This document shows, one piece after another, positions 44,701 to 49,158 of a stretch of 49,158 nt of DNA. The first letter of the stretch is position 1. Every line of letters starts with the position of its first letter. Source of the stretch: Phoronis australis (Eukaryota > Phoronida > Phoronidae); contig NMRA01000292.1 of NCBI GenBank assembly GCA_002633005.1, forward strand, positions 1 through 49,158, in the 5' to 3' direction. The translations under genes and the position numbers were made by a program. The notes beneath the pieces were generated by a model that was not told the origin of the DNA, searched no databases, and saw nothing but the letters and a program-made list of their open reading frames with translations.

Positions 44701-47700
44701 ATGTCAATTTTGCAAGAAATCAGTGTTAATCAAATTGAATGTCATGTAAAGCATGTAAGACGCAGTTCTCTATATATTATTGAACTATGAAATGTAGACT
44801 AAACCATGTTCTTTAGGTGTTTATAAGTTAAATGAAGATTTGCTCATGCGGGTACCCTAAGCAAGCAACAATTTTCTCTGTAAGAGGTTAACCAAATCCA
44901 TCTGTGTCCTAGTAACAATTCTGTTATAGTTTAACCAAGTCTGACTGGGCCATAGTAACATTACTCTGTGATAGTTTAACCCAGTCCGTCTAGGCCATAG
45001 TAACATTACTCTGTGAGAGGTTAACCAAGTCTGTATGTGTTGTAGTAAAATTTCCCTACCTGCCTGTCACCCACAGAAATAAGTATCCTTCGTCCTGCAG
45101 AGTTGGTATGTTTAAAGTCCTCATCTCATCATCTGACATAGTGCCGTAAGGTAACTCCATATGAATATCCCAAGGGGGGTCAGCCATGATGATGGAGAAC
45201 TTGCCAAGAATGGTCATATCAAGGAGACGGACATCACAGCAGATCCACTGTCAGAAGAAAGTCGCATACATTAAAGAGATTACAAACTCTCTTTAAGTAA
45301 AAAAGTAACTAGAGGTAACTGGTCTCAAGTTGTTCCTTATGCACAACAGAGCAGATTTTTGGGCTTGAGGAGCATGGAAAATTAGTTATTGCTCAAGACC
45401 AGATTGCATTATTTTATACACTGCGCAAGGTCTCAAAAAGTGATGAACTTCAATTTTTTAGCACAAAAATCACTCGAAAATTTGAGTAAGGAACAAGTTG
45501 AGACTAGTTTTGAAGGAGAAAATTTTCTAAATCTTGATGGATGGCAGGTTTATAATTGATTTATGGGTGGATGTGGATCTGTAAGTTCAATGATGAAACA
45601 ACAGAAACAAAAATATGTAAAAGCTGTTGTTGCTGTTAAAAAACTGTGCCGTACTGATTTCGTCTTTTTTGCTTTGTTGGAAGTTTTGGCAAAAAATTCC
45701 AAGAAAACTACAATTAGGAAAACAACACTTATTATATGAAAATAAGTCTGAATTAATTTTGAAATTTTGTTGATTTTCCGCGAGAAGAAATTCCATAAAC
45801 TTCTTGAATTCCACTATACCATCCACTAACATGTAAAATACGATAACTGAAGTTGACTTTGGCTGTAAGATGTATAATGCAGGCAATAAAAATCACACAA
45901 TATAGTGATGTAAATAGTAGAAATTAAAGAGTTCCCACCATATGATGACCCTGTGTCTCAAAAAGGAATTTTATTATTACATCTTAACAGCTTTAATAAC
46001 CTTTAGTACACCTGTTGCTACGAAACAATCTAAAAATTTTAAAAATATATTTTTCTGTTACCGAGTTTGTACGCAATGGGTGGAAGACCGCCTCAGCCAT
46101 TGTTGTTTTACCAGTGCAATACTGAGGAGTTGTGAAGAAAGTCCGTGTGGAGCCGTCTTTTTCAGACATGAAAAGGTGCGTTTGTGGAAACTGTGGTAAC
46201 AACAACTTGACTGTGAACGTCTTAGTGTTCAAATTTCCTAAATACGTGAAAGTTGCACAAAAATGGCATCGGTTTGTCATGGGCGGCGCACCATAGGGGC
46301 CTGGGGTAGGGCTATAGCCCCCACTTTTTCAGGGCTAAGCNTTCCGCTTTTCGAGGTGAACGTCGTCTGCAACGCCGCGGTAAGAAAGGAATTTGCCGCA
46401 GAAATTTTATATCAAATCCGATTTTTTTACGCGGAAATATAAAAAAGCGGAAAGCACATTTGAAAAAAGCGGAAATCCGTGTTTCCGCGGAAAATTCCAA
46501 GCCCTGCAGAACACAAACGTAGAACAAATGAAAAAGTACAAACTGATAATAGGTGGATAATACTTCTTTAGAAGTGTGCTGCTTCTTAACCTGTTTTTAA
46601 TCAATGACATACAAAAAGTTATTATACAACCTACGGTGTTTTGTCCGAACAGATGTGATCTAAAATATCAGGTTCAAAAGCAATCAAAAACTACAGTCTA
46701 GCATTATGAAAACCACTTAATATCACTAAGAAGCAATTCAACTGGAAGCTTTAAGATGATTTACATCGATCTGATTGAACAGGATAATGTAAACAGCGAT
46801 TTACCAGACAGTGTTCCTTTCCGTGATTAATCCAGTGTCCAGTACGGCCCGTGCGAATTATTCTCTGTAACTGGTTAGTTTTTACCCATATCAGTTCGTC
46901 ACATCTCTCATAACCCCACAGCTTTAGACATTCTCGTCCAAGCTCCATTGCTCTGCATAGTAAAAGTAATGTTCAAAAGCACAATGTATTGTTGAAAGCC
47001 TAGTAAACACCTCAACTTTTCAAGACGCCCTTTTTTAGAGCCATGTTGTTAAAGGAGTACACATCGTCAAGTCAGGCAACTCAACTGAAATTATAAAGTT
47101 GAAATAGCACAAACTTATCATTATTACTGTAAAATCTCAAAATTTTCAAACAAAAATGCCCTTTTACATTGTTCAAGAGCTTCTAAGAATATTGTGAATA
47201 CATACAATACTTCAAAATATTGTCTGTTGTCAGCTACGATATAGAACTTGAGAATGATAATGGATGGCTTTGGCATTATTTTCATCAAAAGTAATGTCAC
47301 TATTTTCAATTTGAAACACAGTAGCATTTAAAACAACATTGAAAGCTCTTGTAAAATAAAACAGGGCATTTTTATCCAAAATGGAAGAGATTTTACAGTA
47401 CACTTAGTATTGTTTAATATAACACTTTACTGGGCAATTTAAGGTTTTTGGTAAAACATGTGGACGGAAAAATGAGCATAATATATTATGTTGTTAATAA
47501 AGTGAAGACAAATGCCTCATGTAAAAAGCAATTGCTGTGATCATTTCCTAGTTCTGACAAGTTTTCCAATTGAAGAATATCCCAGACTATAAGCATCTAG
47601 CAAAAGTCTAGCAGAGTAATGTCAATTTTGCAAGAAATCAGATGTTAATCAAATTGAATGTCATGTAAAGCATATAAGACACAGTTCTCTATATATTATT

Positions 47701-48165
47701 GAACTATGAAATGTAGACTAAACCATGTTCTTTAGGTGTTTATAAGTTAAATGAAGATTTGCTCATGCGGGTACCCTAAGCAAACAACAATTTTCTCTGT
47801 GAGAAGTTAACCGAATCCATCTGTGTCCTAGTAACAATTCTGTGATAGTTTAACCAAGTCTGACTGGGCCATAGTAACATTACTCTGTCATAGTTTAACC
47901 CAGTCCGTCTAGGCCGTAGTAACATTACTCTGTGAGAGGTTAACCAAGTCTGTATGTGTTACAGTAAAGTTTCCCACCTGCCTGTCACCCACAGAAATAA
48001 GTATCCTTCGTCCTGCAGAGTTGGTATGTTTAAAGTCCTCATCTCATCATCTGACATAGTGCCATAAGGTAACTCCATATGAATATCCCAAGGGGGGTCA
48101 GCCATGATGATGGAGAACTTGCCAAGAATGGTCATATCAAGGAGACGGACATCGCAGCAGATCCA
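41646..48165 (-). CDS. METTL3: METTL3, N6-adenosine mRNA methyltransferase catalytic subunit, 3' part with a duplicated exon pair
   Basis: METTL3 transfers methyl from S-adenosylmethionine to adenosine in mRNA, in the nucleus, as a heterodimer with METTL14. The window holds its MT-A70 domain: an exon with [20 protein letters not shown] (catalytic DPPW), an exon with [20 protein letters not shown] and [13 protein letters not shown], an exon with GVKGNP through [10 protein letters not shown], and a last exon ending [14 protein letters not shown] marks METTL3 rather than METTL14. The first two exons occur twice (48165-47978 with 46952-46805, and 45247-45060 with 43908-43761). The pair is 336 nt and starts and ends in phase 0, so either pair gives an intact protein, and including both would add 112 codons in frame. 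Upstream exons (N-terminal helices, CCCH zinc fingers) lie beyond the right edge. The repeat spans the N at 46341, so it may be two haplotypes. Confidence 0.93.
42739..42917 (-). CDS. METTL3: METTL3 penultimate coding exon
   Basis: 179 nt between a TTTTATAG acceptor and a GTGAGT donor, phases 0 to 2. It encodes [40 protein letters not shown] and [19 protein letters not shown], which includes cofactor-pocket residues near the C-terminal side of the fold. Confidence 0.96.
43761..43908 (-). CDS. METTL3: METTL3 AMELG exon, copy 1
   Basis: 148 nt between an ATGCAG acceptor and a GTAAAT donor. It encodes [40 protein letters not shown] and INHGKEHCL. The acceptor and the first 44 nt of the exon are part of a 65 bp segment present three times in a row, so two extra copies of the acceptor lie upstream in the intron. 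Confidence 0.93.
43865..44059 (-). repeat. 65 bp triplication spanning a METTL3 splice acceptor
   Basis: Three consecutive 65 bp units start at 43865, 43930 and 43995. Each contains, on the minus strand, the branch-side sequence, the ATGCAG acceptor and the first ~44 nt of the AMELG exon. The first two units are nearly identical; the third has CCCGTCC for CTCGACC. The other exon copy (46805-46952) has a single unit. Because 65 is not a multiple of three, use of a distal acceptor would shift the frame. Confidence 0.92.
44871..45056. repeat. Minisatellite, four ~45 bp units in METTL3 intron
   Basis: Units carry GGTTAACCAAGTCTG / CATAGTAACATTACTCTGTG landmarks; TTAACC starts are at 44888, 44931, 44976 and 45021. 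It abuts the donor of the DPPW exon. The same four units are at 47795-47975 in copy 2. Confidence 0.8.
45060..45247 (-). CDS. METTL3: METTL3 DPPW exon, copy 1
   Basis: 188 nt between a TCTGACAG acceptor and a GTAGGG donor, phases 0 to 2. It encodes [20 protein letters not shown] then [20 protein letters not shown] and [10 protein letters not shown]. It contains the catalytic DPPW. Confidence 0.96.
45927..46340. other. Unique stretch between METTL3 duplicates
   Basis: It has no counterpart after copy 2. A 95-codon minus frame (45993-46280) is not recognised. Near 46290-46320 there is a G-rich/C-rich palindromic stretch. Confidence 0.45.
46329..46508. mobile_element. Short TIR element (hAT-type MITE?), interrupted by N
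   Basis: Begins CAGGGCTAAGC and, after the N at 46341, TTCCGCTTTTCG. It ends TTTCCGCGGAAAATTCCAAG then CCCTG, the inverse of CAGGGCTTGGAATTTTCCGC. The CAGGG ends and short length suggest a hAT-derived MITE. No matching 8 bp target duplication is seen around the present ends, perhaps because the N joins two contigs inside it. The corresponding site in copy 1 (43462) lacks the element. Confidence 0.6.
46805..46952 (-). CDS. METTL3: METTL3 AMELG exon, copy 2
   Basis: 148 nt with the same ATGCAG acceptor and GTAAAT donor as copy 1, and an identical translation over its 49 codons. It differs by a few silent changes (for example TTTCCG for TCCCCG-type positions in the NHGKEH region) and has only one 65 bp unit at its acceptor. 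Confidence 0.92.
47978..48165 (-). CDS. METTL3: METTL3 DPPW exon, copy 2
   Basis: 188 nt with the same acceptor as copy 1 and a GTGGGA donor instead of GTAGGG. The DPPW motif and reading frame are intact. Confidence 0.95.
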
Positions 48166-48872
48166 CTGTCAGAAGAAAGTCGCGTACATTAAAGAGATTA
48201 CAAACTCTCTTTAAGTAAAAAAATAACTAGAGGTAACTGGTCTCAACTTGTTCCTTATGCACAACAGAGCCGATTTTTGGGCTTGAGGAGCATGGAAAAT
48301 TAGTTATTGCTCAAGACCAGATTGCATTATTTTATACACTGCGCATGGTCTCAAAAAGTGATGAACTTCAATTTTTTAGCACAAAAACCACTCGAAAATT
48401 TAATTTGAGTAAAGAACAAGTTGAAACTAGTTTTGTAGGAGAAAATTTTCTAAATCTTGATGGATGGCAGGTTTATTATTGATTTATGGGTGGATGTGGA
48501 TCTGTAAGCTTCAATGATGAAACAACAGATTGTAAAAGCTGTTGTTGCTGTTAAAAAACTGTGCCATACTGATTTCATCTTTTTTGCTTTGTTGGAAGTT
48601 TTGGCAAAAAATTCCAAGAAAACTACAACAACACTTATTATATGAAAATAAGTCTGAATTAATTTTGAAATTTTGTTGATTTTCCACGAGAAGAAATTCC
48701 ATAAACTTCTTGAAAAGCCACTGTACCATCCACTAACATGTAAAATACGATAACTGAAGTTGACTTTGGCTGTAAGATGTATAATGCGAGAAATAAAAAT
48801 CACACAACATAGTGATGTAAATAGTAGAAATTACGTGGTTGATTGGGAACACCTCGGACCCATTATGTAATG

Positions 48873-49126
48873 TAGTGTGGCAAAATCTCACCAGGACACA
48901 ATGGCAGAGTAGTGAAGTTTTAATTTCTCGTTTTTTCCATAAAAGACATACAGCACCAAATCAATGCTTTTCAGTGTTCCAGCTCTGTACCACAGCCACC
49001 ACCAGGTTGTGTATTTCCAAAAAAATTGGCACTCACAACAATGCTATAAACCTTTGTGAAATGAATAAAATGGCAATTTTGATCTGACATCACTTTTGTC
49101 CGAAATAGGTGAGATTTTACACACTA
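48873..49126. mobile_element. MITE-like element with ~19 bp TIRs in METTL3 intron
   Basis: The left end TAGTGTGGCAAAATCTCACC (48873-48892) is the inverse of the right end (49108-49126), apart from one mismatch and one indel. The body of ~215 bp has an open plus-strand frame of 82 codons that resembles nothing known to me. No clear target duplication is seen. AAAATCTCACC also occurs singly near 35459 and 39774. Confidence 0.65.
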
Positions 49127-49158
49127 ATCCACTCATGAGCGAGAAGCAGCGAGATTAC

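Larger units (their letters stand above)
43462..45926. repeat. METTL3 segmental duplication, copy 1
   Basis: 2465 bp matching 46507-48833 (2327 bp). It covers the AMELG exon, the intron with its minisatellite, the DPPW exon and about 680 bp of upstream intron. The length difference is mostly the two additional 65 bp units. By-eye divergence is a few percent in introns, and the exon translations are the same. The left edge (CAGAACACAAACG) coincides with the end of a MITE present only beside copy 2. Confidence 0.9.
46507..48833. repeat. METTL3 segmental duplication, copy 2
   Basis: Partner of 43462-45926. Both exons, the splice sites and the ~45 bp minisatellite are retained. After 48833 the sequence differs from that after 45926. 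Confidence 0.9.

Noticed and set aside
1-49158. Prokaryotic defence system, CRISPR array or operon
   Set aside because: All recognisable genes are intron-containing animal genes, and repeat spacing and content do not fit CRISPR arrays.

Overview
This is an AT-rich window from an animal nuclear genome. It holds three intron-containing protein genes set in intergenic and intronic DNA full of transposons. Introns follow GT/AG rules, exons are short, and the gene families (SH2B adaptor, CENPV-like GFA-domain protein, METTL3 m6A methyltransferase) are metazoan. A Tx1/L1-like LINE, a Penelope-like element and tRNA-derived SINEs suggest a marine invertebrate, perhaps an invertebrate deuterostome; this placement is a guess. 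Single Ns at 1542, 18094, 29873, 31784 and 46341 look like gaps of unknown size. At two of them (18094, 31784) the flanking sequence is repeated exactly up to the N, as expected for unmerged overlapping contig ends or haplotypes.

Layout. (1) 1-3640: Penelope-like element debris with a recognisable GIY-YIG endonuclease tail, direct repeats of about 750 bp, a GC-rich minisatellite and a tandem repeat of about 420 bp. (2) 6740-23017, minus strand: a complete SH2B/Lnk-family adaptor gene. Seven coding exons join in phase into 596 codons plus stop, giving a Phe-zipper, PH domain, SH2 domain and a C-terminal Cbl-binding-type tyrosine motif. Its 6.8 kb first coding intron carries an antisense Tx1/L1-like LINE, part of which is duplicated across the N at 18094. 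(3) 23018-34283: a large divergent intergenic interval with a tRNA-derived SINE, a foldback element with arms of about 140-180 bp, and a 1.67 kb direct duplication across the N at 31784. (4) 34394-39093, plus strand: a four-exon CENPV-like GFA-domain gene of 138 aa. Its last intron holds a TIR-bounded higher-order repeat of about 445 bp (three subunits of about 147 bp). (5) 41646-49158, minus strand: the 3' half of METTL3. The last two exons are single. The two exons before them (DPPW exon and AMELG exon) occur twice, in repeats of 2.46 and 2.33 kb on either side of the N at 46341.

The three genes are independent housekeeping or signalling genes, not an operon or pathway cluster. The observations most worth checking are: the TIR-bounded repeat with a CTCF-like motif every ~145 bp; the in-frame (112-codon) duplication of METTL3 catalytic exons, which is either real or a haplotype artefact; and a 65 bp triplication across a METTL3 splice acceptor. 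I see no CRISPR array, rRNA, convincing tRNA gene or prokaryotic operon.
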